A DNA stretch of 8,102 nucleotides from CAZOZK01 sp964584245 (GTDB lineage: Bacteria; Patescibacteriota; Microgenomatia; UBA1400; PJMF01). Of the stretch, positions 1-6,509 are shown one piece after another. The notes under the pieces are model-generated. The model had not been told where the DNA came from. It saw only the letters and a list, made by a program, of their open reading frames with translations, and made no database searches. Numbering within the stretch: position 1 is the stretch's first letter; each line of letters starts with the position of its first letter. The DNA is taken from positions 1 to 8,102 of the forward strand of contig CAZOZK010000048.1 in assembly GCA_964584245.1 (NCBI GenBank), in the 5' to 3' direction. A program made the position numbers and the translations under genes.

Positions 1-1
1 A

Positions 2-97
2 GAAGAAGAAAATGAATTTTTACAAGAAATACAAGACTCTAAAGAAGGTCTAGTAAGTAAAATAGCTGCAGCTGTATTAGTTGCAAGACAAAAATAA
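2..97 (+). CDS. 3' end of an unrecognised gene (partial, cut by window start)
   Basis: An open frame enters from the left edge and ends with TAA at 95-97, giving 31 C-terminal residues. They begin with an acidic stretch (EEENEFLQE) and end with an alanine/valine-rich helix-like tail and basic residues (VLVARQK). The charge pattern suggests a soluble, helical C-terminus. The next gene begins only 6 nt downstream on the same strand, so the two are probably co-transcribed. No family can be assigned from so short a tail. That this frame is coding is inferred from its uninterrupted reading, plausible codon use and tight spacing. Confidence 0.5.
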   Translation, partial: EEENEFLQEIQDSKEGLVSKIAAAVLVARQK

Positions 98-103
98 TCG
101 CTT

Positions 104-487
104 ATGCATGAAAAACTAACATTTGGACACTTTGATGTTATATCGCAAGAGAAATCAAACACAGTAACACTTGTCGTCTCTATCAATGAAACAAAAATAA
201 CCATAAACTTTCTTCATAAATCATCAGGAAAAGCAACAAATGATAGTGATTTAGCAAAACAAAATACATTAGAGTTTATTGCACCAAATGGAACCAAGCT
301 GATTTTTACAGACCCAGAAAAACCATATTTTCATGATGAATCAGCAGAAAATGCCAATGAACGTGAGCTATTAACTCAATTAGCACGATCAATCCTACCA
401 TTACTTAAAGCAAATTGGGTTAAACTCCTAAATAATCCCGAAAAAACAGATATTTTGTTTACTATTCTTGGCATGCCATCCTCGTAA
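104..487 (+). CDS. hypothetical soluble protein, 127 aa
   Basis: This is an ATG-started frame of 127 residues ending in TAA. No signal peptide or membrane segment is visible. The N-terminal half alternates polar and hydrophobic residues in a beta-strand-like way (VTLVVSINETKITINF). An asparagine/glutamate-rich stretch follows around residues 75-88, then an amphipathic helical end (residues about 88-110, ELLTQLARSILPLLKANW). I do not recognise the family. It starts 6 nt after the preceding gene with no Shine-Dalgarno sequence, which suggests co-transcription. Its DNA is visibly more A+T-rich than the genes from 519 onward. The next gene has its own promoter beginning over this stop codon, so this gene probably closes its operon. 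Confidence 0.7.
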   Translation: MHEKLTFGHFDVISQEKSNTVTLVVSINETKITINFLHKSSGKATNDSDLAKQNTLEFIAPNGTKLIFTDPEKPYFHDESAENANERELLTQLARSILPLLKANWVKLLNNPEKTDILFTILGMPSS

Positions 488-512
488 CAAGCACAAGTAA
501 TTGTGCTACAAT
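484..512 (+). promoter_or_regulatory. sigma70-type promoter giving a leaderless transcript of the 519 gene
   Basis: A GTAACA box (484-489, 4/6 to TTGACA) is followed by a 17-nt spacer and TACAAT (507-512). TG-C directly precedes the -10, making an extended -10 (504-512). Only 6 nt separate the -10 from the ATG at 519, so the expected transcription start falls on or next to the start codon. The -35 box overlaps the stop codon of the upstream gene. Confidence 0.55.
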
Positions 513-518
513 GATTTG

Positions 519-1688
519 ATGCCAAAACAAACTCAAACTACCCTCAAAGATTGGAGTATCAGCACTTTCTACAGCAAAGCTTGGGCTTTGACCAAAGAGA
601 ATAAAAAACTCTGGATTTTGGGTCTGGCTGTTACTATTTTTGCCTCTGGGGGTTCTAGCAATAACTTTAATTTTGGCGATATGTTTGATAGTGGATCAGA
701 AGATAAATCTTCTCAATATGAAGAAGAAGTAGGTTTTTTGCCAACGCCTGTTGAAGCGCAAACAAAAGACTACACACTTGATAGTTCAATCAGCGAAGAA
801 ACAACTGAGAATCCTGAATCACTCGTCCTACTAGATGCCGAATTTAATCTTTTAAATCTCGACGAATCAATGGACTCCGAGGCAGGCCAAGAAGACTTTG
901 AAGGCTCAGAAGAATTCTCTATCTTCTTTAATGCACTGGGTCAATCCATGCAAAATGTCTTCAAGAATCTTCCACTCTGGATCTACCCTCTTTTCGCGAT
1001 TGAAATGATCATCTTTATAATCTACGCTGTCATATTTGGCTTCTTCGCCTCGTCTTGGTCGGTAGCTGCCCTCATCAAAGGCATTGCTCGCGCAGATCAG
1101 GATGCAGATTGGAGCCTTACCGAAGTTTCACAAAGCTCTATCAAACATGTAAAAAGCTTGATCTGGTTATCGATAGTTCCTACCATCGCCATTGTGGTTT
1201 TTTCAGCACTTGTTATGGCAGTAGTTGGCATTGCAATAGCTATATTTAAAGAATGGGGCTTGCTAACCATGTTTGTAGCAGCTATCGGTCTTGTGTATGT
1301 ATGGTTTAGATACCTTGTCGCACTGACCTGGGCAATTCGCCATTGTGTACTTGAAGAGATGAGAGGCATGGAATCAATCAAAAAAGGTTGGACAACTGCA
1401 TCTAAGACCATATTCAAAACCTTCCGCTTGGGAATTGCCAACACAATTGTCTCAATGCTCGTCAGCATAGTGGTATTCTTGCCACTTATCGGTGTAGCAA
1501 TGGCAACGGTACTCCCACAAATTTTACTGGGCAGCTTCTCGCCACTGGCATTTATTCCCGCAGTCATTGTGCTTTTTATCACACTGCCAGTTAGTGGATT
1601 GGTGCAAGGAATACTCACCGTATTTACGTATGCAACCTGGCACTATGGATTTATTGTCGTAAATCAAAACAGAAATGAGGTCAAATGA
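519..1688 (+). CDS. multi-pass membrane protein with a long acidic extracytoplasmic loop, 389 aa
   Basis: Predicted integral membrane protein with six hydrophobic segments at about residues 31-43, 153-180, 214-241, 248-271, 306-338 and 345-372. The N-terminus (LKDWSISTFYSKAWALTKENKKLWILGL) resembles conserved membrane proteins of unknown function whose amphipathic helix precedes a short first TM. Residues about 45-150 form a strongly acidic, Ser/Glu/Asp-rich, low-complexity loop that should face outside. The rest resembles helical-bundle membrane proteins with paired helices and a short amphipathic helix (residues about 280-300, LEEMRGMESIKKGW). No catalytic motif is seen, so the function is unknown. 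ATG 519 is chosen over TTG 501 because the promoter -10 lies between them. The stop codon overlaps the next start (ATGA), so translation is coupled to the RDD gene. Confidence 0.8.
   Translation: MPKQTQTTLKDWSISTFYSKAWALTKENKKLWILGLAVTIFASGGSSNNFNFGDMFDSGSEDKSSQYEEEVGFLPTPVEAQTKDYTLDSSISEETTENPESLVLLDAEFNLLNLDESMDSEAGQEDFEGSEEFSIFFNALGQSMQNVFKNLPLWIYPLFAIEMIIFIIYAVIFGFFASSWSVAALIKGIARADQDADWSLTEVSQSSIKHVKSLIWLSIVPTIAIVVFSALVMAVVGIAIAIFKEWGLLTMFVAAIGLVYVWFRYLVALTWAIRHCVLEEMRGMESIKKGWTTASKTIFKTFRLGIANTIVSMLVSIVVFLPLIGVAMATVLPQILLGSFSPLAFIPAVIVLFITLPVSGLVQGILTVFTYATWHYGFIVVNQNRNEVK
1677..1681 (+). promoter_or_regulatory. Shine-Dalgarno site of the RDD gene
   Basis: GAGGT lies 3 nt before ATG 1685, inside the end of the upstream coding region. 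It is one of only two clear SD-like sequences in the window. It marks an internal operon start, in contrast to the leaderless-looking first genes. Confidence 0.5.
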
Positions 1689-2263
1689 AATTAACACACA
1701 ACCCAAAATATGCAAATTTTGCACCACGCTTTTTCGCGAGCATGATTGATAGTTTACTACTCACAATCCCAACCATCGCTGGGCTTTGGTATGTAGTCCA
1801 AGCAACTACTATCGAAGATCTAGTTACTCGACTTCTTTTAGCTGTAGTAGTCATCATGCTACCTATGAGCATTTTTACTGTTCTGTATCATGTGCTAGGT
1901 ATTTCACTTTTCGGTATGACCATTGGAAAAGCAATTCTTGGGCTGGAAGTCACTGATGAAAAAGGCAACAAGCTAACCAAGGGTAAAGCTTTATTCCGGG
2001 AAGTTATAGCCAAAGTCGTAAATGCAGCAGTACTTGGATTTGGATACTTTGCTATTTTATTTGATGCCAAACACCAAGGCTGGCACGATATGCTCACTGG
2101 CAGTTTCGTGCATAAGAGAGAAAATAGATTAGTGATTGGCGTAATTGCAGCTTTAGTTTTATTAGTTGTTGTCGGCGCTGGCTATTACGCTATTTTCAAC
2201 CTCATCTACACCCAACAATACGGTTTGTGGGTCAAAGATATTCAGATGATGGTGGGTTACTGA
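1685..2263 (+). CDS. RDD-family membrane protein, 192 aa
   Basis: Small membrane protein of the RDD family (PF06271). Its family signature is visible: R15 and D22 in RFFASMID at the start of TM1; the G-K-x-x-L-G-L block at about residues 81-87 (GKAILGLEVTDEKGNKLT), typical of the region after TM2; and the closing LFDAKHQGWHDMLTGSFV at about residues 125-142, where the W-H-D-x-x-x-G-S/T pattern is characteristic. Hydrophobic segments are at about 19-39, 47-71, 110-127 and an extra C-terminal one at 149-171, followed by about 20 residues. Some RDD proteins have been linked to ion or solute transport, but most are uncharacterised, so no substrate is assigned. It overlaps the preceding membrane gene by 4 nt, so the two products are likely made together and may interact. 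Its last 7 bp overlap a convergent gene on the other strand. Confidence 0.85.
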   Translation: MKLTHNPKYANFAPRFFASMIDSLLLTIPTIAGLWYVVQATTIEDLVTRLLLAVVVIMLPMSIFTVLYHVLGISLFGMTIGKAILGLEVTDEKGNKLTKGKALFREVIAKVVNAAVLGFGYFAILFDAKHQGWHDMLTGSFVHKRENRLVIGVIAALVLLVVVGAGYYAIFNLIYTQQYGLWVKDIQMMVGY

Positions 2264-2631
2264 AAATTGGAAAACGTTTCTCGCCAACCCTCATCAGCTT
2301 CCGGATATACTTGTGCAGTGATTCTTTTTTGATTATGTTTTGGTTGTGACATAATAGTCTGTACTTCATCAGGCGTTTGAACCAAAAAGTGTAATAGTAA
2401 TTGCACAGAAACACCTGTTATTAATGGCATAGCGAGTGTAAAAAAAAGCAAATCATGAACTACTAAGATATTTATTGAATTTATATTTGAAGTTCTAGCA
2501 AGTGATAACATTAAAACTTTAAATGCGATCTCATCAATTTTGATTAGTTTAACTGAGTTTTGTTGTGCTACTTCTTGTGGAATTACTTTTTCACCTTTTT
2601 TCAACACTACATAAACTGGTCTTTCTCTCAT
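2257..2631 (-). CDS. orphan hypothetical protein, 124 aa, possible membrane association
   Basis: Minus-strand frame starting at ATG 2631 and ending with TAA at 2259-2257. The product begins MRERPVYVVLKKGEKVIPQE. A helical region follows (about 27-48), then a hydrophobic stretch (about 53-84, with FFTLAMPLITGVSVQLLLHF) long enough for one or two membrane passes, then a polar C-terminal tail of about 40 residues. No family is recognised. The frame is accepted because it fills a stretch with no competing plus-strand gene, and because a consensus-like -10 (TATACT) sits 7 nt before this ATG. Upstream in-frame starts to 2757 would run through the promoter and into the divergent acyltransferase gene. 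It overlaps the RDD gene by 7 bp, tail to tail. It could still be a spurious frame. Confidence 0.55.
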   Translation of the reverse strand: MRERPVYVVLKKGEKVIPQEVAQQNSVKLIKIDEIAFKVLMLSLARTSNINSINILVVHDLLFFTLAMPLITGVSVQLLLHFLVQTPDEVQTIMSQPKHNQKRITAQVYPEADEGWRETFSNFQ

Positions 2632-2638
2632 AATTGTG

Positions 2639-2646
2639 AGTATACT
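2639..2646. promoter_or_regulatory. palindromic bidirectional -10 element
   Basis: AGTATACT is a perfect palindrome, so TATACT reads as a -10 on both strands. On the minus strand (2644-2639) it ends 7 nt before ATG 2631, fitting a leaderless transcript. On the plus strand (2641-2646) it would start a transcript about 45 nt before ATG 2699. No good -35 is visible on either side. Confidence 0.4.
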
Positions 2647-2664
2647 ACACGAACACAATAGTAA

Positions 2665-2686
2665 TTTTTTGCTTTTGCGCAAAAAA
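2665..2686. repeat. 8-bp inverted repeat in the acyltransferase leader
   Basis: TTTTTTGC (2665-2672) and GCAAAAAA (2679-2686) are perfect inverted copies around a 6-nt loop. A shorter palindrome, TTTTGCGCAAAA (2673-2684), is nested in it. It lies between the proposed plus-strand start and ATG 2699, so it could form a weak hairpin in the mRNA leader or be a protein-binding site. Its A/T richness means it could also be chance. Confidence 0.3.
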
Positions 2687-2698
2687 AATAAACAAGAT

Positions 2699-3724
2699 AT
2701 GAAGCAAAGTACAATCATAAAAGGTGTCGCAATACTCGCGGTGGTTCTGATCCACACACTAGCCAGCCTACCAGGTATTATTTTTTACGAATTTCCCCAA
2801 GCATTTGGCTATATTTTTCTGGACCAACTCTGTCGATTAAGCGTCCCGGTATTTTTGGGCATTTCCGGATATGGATTAACCAAAAAATATGGCAACATCT
2901 TGCACAGCATCACGCCAAAAAATTATCTTGATTTTTTCAAAAAAAGAGTCCTCAAACTTGTCCCCATGTATCTTTTGTGGTCAATCGGATTGTGGGCACT
3001 CTTTTTATACATTACACCCTGGTACGCGACCGCAACGCCCACCCCACTGTGGCAAGTTATTTTTCTTGGCAGGGGAGACTACCATTTATATTTCATACCA
3101 CTGATTTTGCAGTTATATCTCCTCTTTCCATTTCTCTTGCTCGCAGTTAAAAGATGGAAGTGGGTTGTACTTGGCTTAAGCATTGCCATCCAAGCCTCCA
3201 GCTTTCTATTTTTCCAGTGGCAAAGCTCACTCGCGTCTACCCCATTTTTTGTTACCGACCTGCAGCAATATAGTATGTTCACTTCGTGGATAAGTTACTT
3301 TGTGTTTGGAATAGTCCTAGCCAGTAGTAATTTGATAAAAATGAGAACAGCAAAAATTGTCATGAGTCTGTTGTTTTTGGCAAGTATATTTGTTTTGACT
3401 TTGCATGCTGGGTTGGCCATTCAAAATGGTGTTGATCCCCTCCATGCACTCAAGTTTACTCGACTGCTGATTATTCCTTATGGTTTGAGCGCACTGTTTG
3501 TTGGTGTAGCTTTTGAGTGGGAACATATCTTGAAAAAGATACACATAAGCTCAGTGTTACAAACAATTGGCACCAACTCTTTTCTACTTTTTTTGAGTCA
3601 CACTGTGATACTGAGAATTATCTTTGCAAGCGATATAATTAGCCCATTACAGTTAGGTGTGGCACTGCTATTTTTGGTCTTAATGCTAGCCGCAACCTAT
3701 GTTCTAAATAAAAAAATAAGCTAA
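2699..3724 (+). CDS. acyltransferase 3 (AT3) family integral membrane acyltransferase, 341 aa
   Basis: Polytopic membrane enzyme of the AT3 family (PF01757). These enzymes move acetyl or other acyl groups across the membrane onto sugars, lipids or peptidoglycan. Family landmarks, numbered from ATG 2699, are: IKGVAILAVVLIHTL with K8 and H19 in TM1, equivalent to the R-x10-H motif; R46-L-S-V-P-x-F with SGYGLTKKY ending near residue 64; and YHLYFIPLILQLYLLFP (from Y128), matching the Y/W-H-L-W/Y-F-x-x-x-L-x-x-Y segment. About ten hydrophobic helices run to the C-terminus. The length is normal for a stand-alone AT3 domain with no SGNH partner domain. The GTG at 2636 is rejected because it adds a polar leader that precedes the conserved start. 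The next gene is 12 nt downstream. The acceptor substrate is unknown. A glycosyltransferase nearby suggests surface glycan or glycolipid modification (inference). Confidence 0.85.
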   Translation: MKQSTIIKGVAILAVVLIHTLASLPGIIFYEFPQAFGYIFLDQLCRLSVPVFLGISGYGLTKKYGNILHSITPKNYLDFFKKRVLKLVPMYLLWSIGLWALFLYITPWYATATPTPLWQVIFLGRGDYHLYFIPLILQLYLLFPFLLLAVKRWKWVVLGLSIAIQASSFLFFQWQSSLASTPFFVTDLQQYSMFTSWISYFVFGIVLASSNLIKMRTAKIVMSLLFLASIFVLTLHAGLAIQNGVDPLHALKFTRLLIIPYGLSALFVGVAFEWEHILKKIHISSVLQTIGTNSFLLFLSHTVILRIIFASDIISPLQLGVALLFLVLMLAATYVLNKKIS

Positions 3725-3732
3725 GATACACT
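3722..3732 (+). promoter_or_regulatory. possible weak -10 before the 3737 gene
   Basis: Two overlapping -10-like hexamers, TAAGAT (3722-3727) and TACACT (3727-3732), lie 9 and 4 nt before ATG 3737. No Shine-Dalgarno sequence is present. This may be a leaderless internal start, or the gene may simply be read through from the acyltransferase gene. Confidence 0.2.
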
Positions 3733-3736
3733 CAAT

Positions 3737-4192
3737 ATGCAAACAACTTTATCATTTTTCCTGCCTTATGTGATTCTTGCGTATGGTTTAGGTGCACTGA
3801 TTAGTTTTTTGTACGGAACCTATCAGACAAGCATTCGTAAAAACCCGTATGGGCTAACACCAAGTTTGATCCTGTACGGGATTTTTGTCTGGGGAGACGC
3901 GGTCTTGATTGGCGCTTTCTGGGCTGCAGTATCACTGTTTAGTTTTGCCACACAAAATGTTGGCTTTTTTATGTTTGCCCAATCGATTTTTTGGATGGTT
4001 CGCTCTGCAGGCGAGGTTATCTACTGGCTGTTGCAACAATTTGCAGAAACGAAACGCGACACACCTGAATCACTACGTTTTCACACATTTTTCCCTGGTG
4101 AATCTATTTGGTTTGCGTATCAGGTTATGTGGCAACTGGTGTTTGTGGGTGCAAGCCTTTCTCTAGTCTATTTGATTGGACTGGCATACTAG
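3737..4192 (+). CDS. four-helix membrane protein of unknown function, 151 aa
   Basis: Predicted membrane protein with hydrophobic segments at about residues 5-27, 41-68, 74-98 and 122-149. The longest polar stretch (about 101-120, AETKRDTPESLRFHTFFPGE) lies between helices 3 and 4. A short basic loop with KNPYGLTPS lies between helices 1 and 2. The helices hold charged residues (D54 in VWGDAVLIGAFW, R89 and E93 in VRSAGEVIYW), which suggests helix packing or a transport or binding function. No family is recognised. The gene sits 12 nt after the acyltransferase stop and 27 nt before another small membrane gene, so the three probably form one unit acting at the envelope. The ATG at 3737 lacks an SD sequence. 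Confidence 0.7.
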   Translation: MQTTLSFFLPYVILAYGLGALISFLYGTYQTSIRKNPYGLTPSLILYGIFVWGDAVLIGAFWAAVSLFSFATQNVGFFMFAQSIFWMVRSAGEVIYWLLQQFAETKRDTPESLRFHTFFPGESIWFAYQVMWQLVFVGASLSLVYLIGLAY

Positions 4193-4204
4193 TCTGATTA
4201 CGTT

Positions 4205-4210
4205 TACAAT
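4205..4210 (+). promoter_or_regulatory. candidate -10 element (TACAAT) before the 4220 gene
   Basis: TACAAT, identical to the -10 of the 519 gene, ends 9 nt before ATG 4220. It lies in the 27-nt gap after the preceding gene. No SD sequence and no clear -35 are seen. If used, it would give an mRNA with at most a few leader bases. Confidence 0.35.
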
Positions 4211-4219
4211 AGACGCTAT

Positions 4220-4624
4220 ATGAAAACAGACTTAATCAAAGCCATTTTTACCAACGTCTTATTTGTAATTGGAGTCATCCTACTCATCACTGGGTTTGCA
4301 AATGGAACCAGTACCGCTGTCAAAACCATAGTATTTGATCAATATCCACTTAATTCTTATGACGAAACTCGCTGTGACACTGAGAGTTGGTATCCAACTG
4401 AGCCAGTCGCTGCCCCAGCTGCAGATTCCGGAGCTGAAGTTGACTCTCAAGCAAAAGCTAAAGAGCAGATGGAAAAACGAACAGAAAAATGTCTGGCCAG
4501 CCTCGAGCTACAACGTGATATGAAGCAAGTTGAAGACATCGTGAGCGCAGTCACCCTCTTTATATCTGGCCTCGCACTTGTCGTCATCTTTAAAGGATTC
4601 ATTTTCGGCAACAAGAACAGTTAA
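4220..4624 (+). CDS. two-helix membrane protein with a cysteine-containing outer loop, 134 aa
   Basis: The protein has an N-terminal membrane segment (about residues 7-26) and a C-terminal one (about 107-129), with a polar region between them. That middle region holds an N-terminal part with Y47, C52 and W57, an Ala/Pro-rich linker (about 60-72), and a charged coiled-coil-like helix (about 73-105, with AKAKEQMEKRTEKC) carrying C91. Positive residues at both ends suggest the termini face the cytoplasm and the loop faces outside, where C52 and C91 could form a disulfide. The layout resembles small two-TM hypothetical proteins I associate with CPR genomes, but I cannot name a family. It follows two membrane genes, is last in its unit, and ends over a small hairpin. 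Confidence 0.7.
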   Translation: MKTDLIKAIFTNVLFVIGVILLITGFANGTSTAVKTIVFDQYPLNSYDETRCDTESWYPTEPVAAPAADSGAEVDSQAKAKEQMEKRTEKCLASLELQRDMKQVEDIVSAVTLFISGLALVVIFKGFIFGNKNS

Positions 4625-4635
4625 AAGCTGTTTTT
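4613..4635. terminator. weak hairpin between convergent genes
   Basis: AAGAACAG (4613-4620) pairs with CTGTTTTT (4628-4635) around a 7-nt loop, giving an 8-bp stem with one G-U pair. The stop codon of the 4220 gene lies in the loop. The five T's are inside the stem and no separate U-tract follows. It lies in the only gap between the two convergent units, so it could end transcription from the plus strand, but it is poor as an intrinsic terminator. Confidence 0.3.
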
Positions 4636-4667
4636 GCCCGATCCTAATGCTCTTATCCAGAACTAGC

Positions 4668-6467
4668 CTACTCCTTGAGTGTCCAACCTGCATCATCCCA
4701 GTATAGTAGTGGCACTCTATTATTTGCTGCGCCGTATGAGGTCACAAAATCGTAACGGCCCATTCTAGAACCATAGGTAAAGTTGATTGTATCTGGTGGT
4801 TCTCGGTGTACGTTCTCCCAAAAGTCTGTTGGTTCAAGTCGCTGGTACCAAGCAATAGCAATATATAAAAAGCCTTGTGGATCCACAATAGTGACTCGCG
4901 TGTCGGCGGAATAAGTGCGTTCAATCTGCTCAAGCATCTGCGGAAATCCAGCGCGCACGCCACCACCCCAATCCGAAAATTCATACGGAGCTACAACAAC
5001 TTGATATGCATACTGGGCGCTCGGGACCGCAATCACGGCAGCCAGCAACCCAACAAAAATGCCGTACACAAATACACGAATTGACAATTTTTTGTATCGC
5101 TCTAGCAAATACACTCGAGCTGGCATACTCCATTGGATACAAACTTTAGCCACATGAACTACGTAGCGAGCTCCGTGCGCTGCAAAATACGTCCATCCCA
5201 AGAAGAAAAATAGTGTTCGCGTTGCATGCGGTGCATTGACAGTAATAAGCGCGGGAATCAGTGATGTAAATGTCAAGTAACCCATAAGCAGCTGCGTTTT
5301 TGACCGGAAAATTACGGTACCAATGCGCTTCTTTTTGGCCAATGCTTTGTACATTGTACCGAAACTTGAAAATAACCCAATCCATCCTAACCAATAGATC
5401 GGCGCAGTCAAATATCCGGTTCGTGGATACACGTGCCAAGGATGACCATCTAAATTGTCGACCACGTACGAAGGCGAGAGACTCTCAAAAAAATGTTGCG
5501 CCATTCTTCTGCCATAAAAAACATACTGATTGCCCAAAAGTGTTCTTTGCACCTGGGACTCAAACTGGAGATAATACCGCTGCTGTTCGTAAATAATATG
5601 TGGATCGCCAAATAAAGTGATTTTGCTTTTCTGTGTTGTGAGATTTGAGAGCAAAACAATACTCACTCCCCAAACCAATGCACCTGTTAATACAATCGGT
5701 AACCATGTTTTCCAGCGAGTAATACCGTACCAGACTGGAACAGGTAGAAATACAAATGGAATCCATACCAGCGGCGCATTATATAAAAATATGGCTCCTG
5801 CCATGGTAGCTGCCATAACAGTTAGTATTAGTGTGGTGCGAGCAATTGTTTGGAGCCTTTGTTGATTTTCTGTGCGATTTCCAAATGTAAAAACTACTAC
5901 TATCGTAATCAACAGCAAAAATAATGAAACTGTGGCTTCGAATGCCGACCGGCTATACCAAATAAAGACTGGTTGAATGGCCAAAAGCGTCATGACAATT
6001 AAAGCGATCGAACCAGCTTCTTTTTTGGTTGAGGGCAGTCTGTAAAAAAGCCATCCAGACAGCACCAATATACCTAGACCTGCAATAGCCGCCGGAAATC
6101 GGACGGACCATTCAGAAATGCCAAATACTAAAAACTGCAACACAACTAAATAGGTGTATCCCCCGATTTTTTGGTCGCCAAATGCGCGCAGAATTAATGG
6201 ATATGGTTCTTGCCATTCGTCTAGACCAGTTTTGGAAAGTAGTAGAGCGTTATAAGCAATTGATACTTCATCCGGATTCAAGACCGGCGGACGATCTGCC
6301 AAGTTGTAGAACCGGAGCCAAGTAGCAAGACCAAGTACCACCCAGATCAAAAAAATCTGGAAAATCTTATTTTTTGTGTCTTTATGCATACCAATATCGT
6401 ACTCACGCTTAACAAACCATTTTTTATACATTTTTTGAACTACAGCACGAACAGCAAAACCCGACAT
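4668..6467 (-). CDS. GT-C fold glycosyltransferase (ArnT/PMT-like), 599 aa
   Basis: Large multi-pass membrane glycosyltransferase of the GT-C superfamily (PMT_2/ArnT/GT39/GT83-like). Such enzymes transfer a sugar from a polyprenyl-phosphate donor on the outer face of the membrane. TM1 (about 35-52) leads into the first outer loop with RPPVLNPDEVSIAYNALLL, where D66-E67 are the expected catalytic acidic pair. The downstream SVRFPAAIAGLG segment (from about residue 120) is typical of the family. About ten more helices follow, and then a soluble C-terminal domain of about 110 residues (FSDWGGGVRAGFPQMLEQIE onward) that should lie outside. The start is uncertain. ATG 6467 adds 26 residues before M27 (ATG 6389), and M27 lies 6 nt after a -10-like TACGAT (6401-6396), so a 573-aa product is possible. 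For ATG 6467 the best -10 is TAGTAT (6481-6476), 8 nt upstream. Acceptor and sugar are unknown. Confidence 0.85.
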   Translation of the reverse strand: MSGFAVRAVVQKMYKKWFVKREYDIGMHKDTKNKIFQIFLIWVVLGLATWLRFYNLADRPPVLNPDEVSIAYNALLLSKTGLDEWQEPYPLILRAFGDQKIGGYTYLVVLQFLVFGISEWSVRFPAAIAGLGILVLSGWLFYRLPSTKKEAGSIALIVMTLLAIQPVFIWYSRSAFEATVSLFLLLITIVVVFTFGNRTENQQRLQTIARTTLILTVMAATMAGAIFLYNAPLVWIPFVFLPVPVWYGITRWKTWLPIVLTGALVWGVSIVLLSNLTTQKSKITLFGDPHIIYEQQRYYLQFESQVQRTLLGNQYVFYGRRMAQHFFESLSPSYVVDNLDGHPWHVYPRTGYLTAPIYWLGWIGLFSSFGTMYKALAKKKRIGTVIFRSKTQLLMGYLTFTSLIPALITVNAPHATRTLFFFLGWTYFAAHGARYVVHVAKVCIQWSMPARVYLLERYKKLSIRVFVYGIFVGLLAAVIAVPSAQYAYQVVVAPYEFSDWGGGVRAGFPQMLEQIERTYSADTRVTIVDPQGFLYIAIAWYQRLEPTDFWENVHREPPDTINFTYGSRMGRYDFVTSYGAANNRVPLLYWDDAGWTLKE

Positions 6468-6490
6468 ATATATTCATACTACATAACCTT

Positions 6491-6509
6491 GGGGTTTTAG
6501 GGGAGTGGG
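6491..6509 (+). other. G-run cluster in the fur/glycosyltransferase gap
   Basis: Three G-tracts (6491-6494, 6500-6503 and 6507-6509) stand out in an A+T-rich 102-bp gap, with GG pairs further on at 6517 and 6525. They lie just upstream of the putative -10 of the glycosyltransferase gene. A quadruplex or a protein site is conceivable, but a fourth full G-tract is missing. The rest of the gap holds an imperfectly looped ATTTTTGGAAAAAT palindrome and no convincing terminator for fur. Confidence 0.2.

Noticed and set aside
501..518. TTG start for the 519 gene
   Set aside because: The proposed -10 (507-512) lies inside this extension, and ATG 519 gives a natural N-terminus.
1097..1618. 173-aa minus-strand frame inside the 519 gene
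   Set aside because: It is antisense to a membrane protein with clear hydrophobic helices, its composition shows no domain, and it has no promoter of its own.
2636..2698. GTG start for the acyltransferase
   Set aside because: It adds 21 residues not expected in AT3 proteins, whose conserved region begins right after ATG 2699, and it precedes the -10 candidate.
2632..2757. Upstream extension of the minus-strand orphan to 2757
   Set aside because: It would run through the palindromic promoter and overlap the divergent acyltransferase start. The 42 extra residues read as the shadow of that gene.
5146..5865. Several 70-100-aa frames on both strands within the glycosyltransferase gene
   Set aside because: These are shadow frames of a well-supported 599-aa membrane enzyme, with no motifs.
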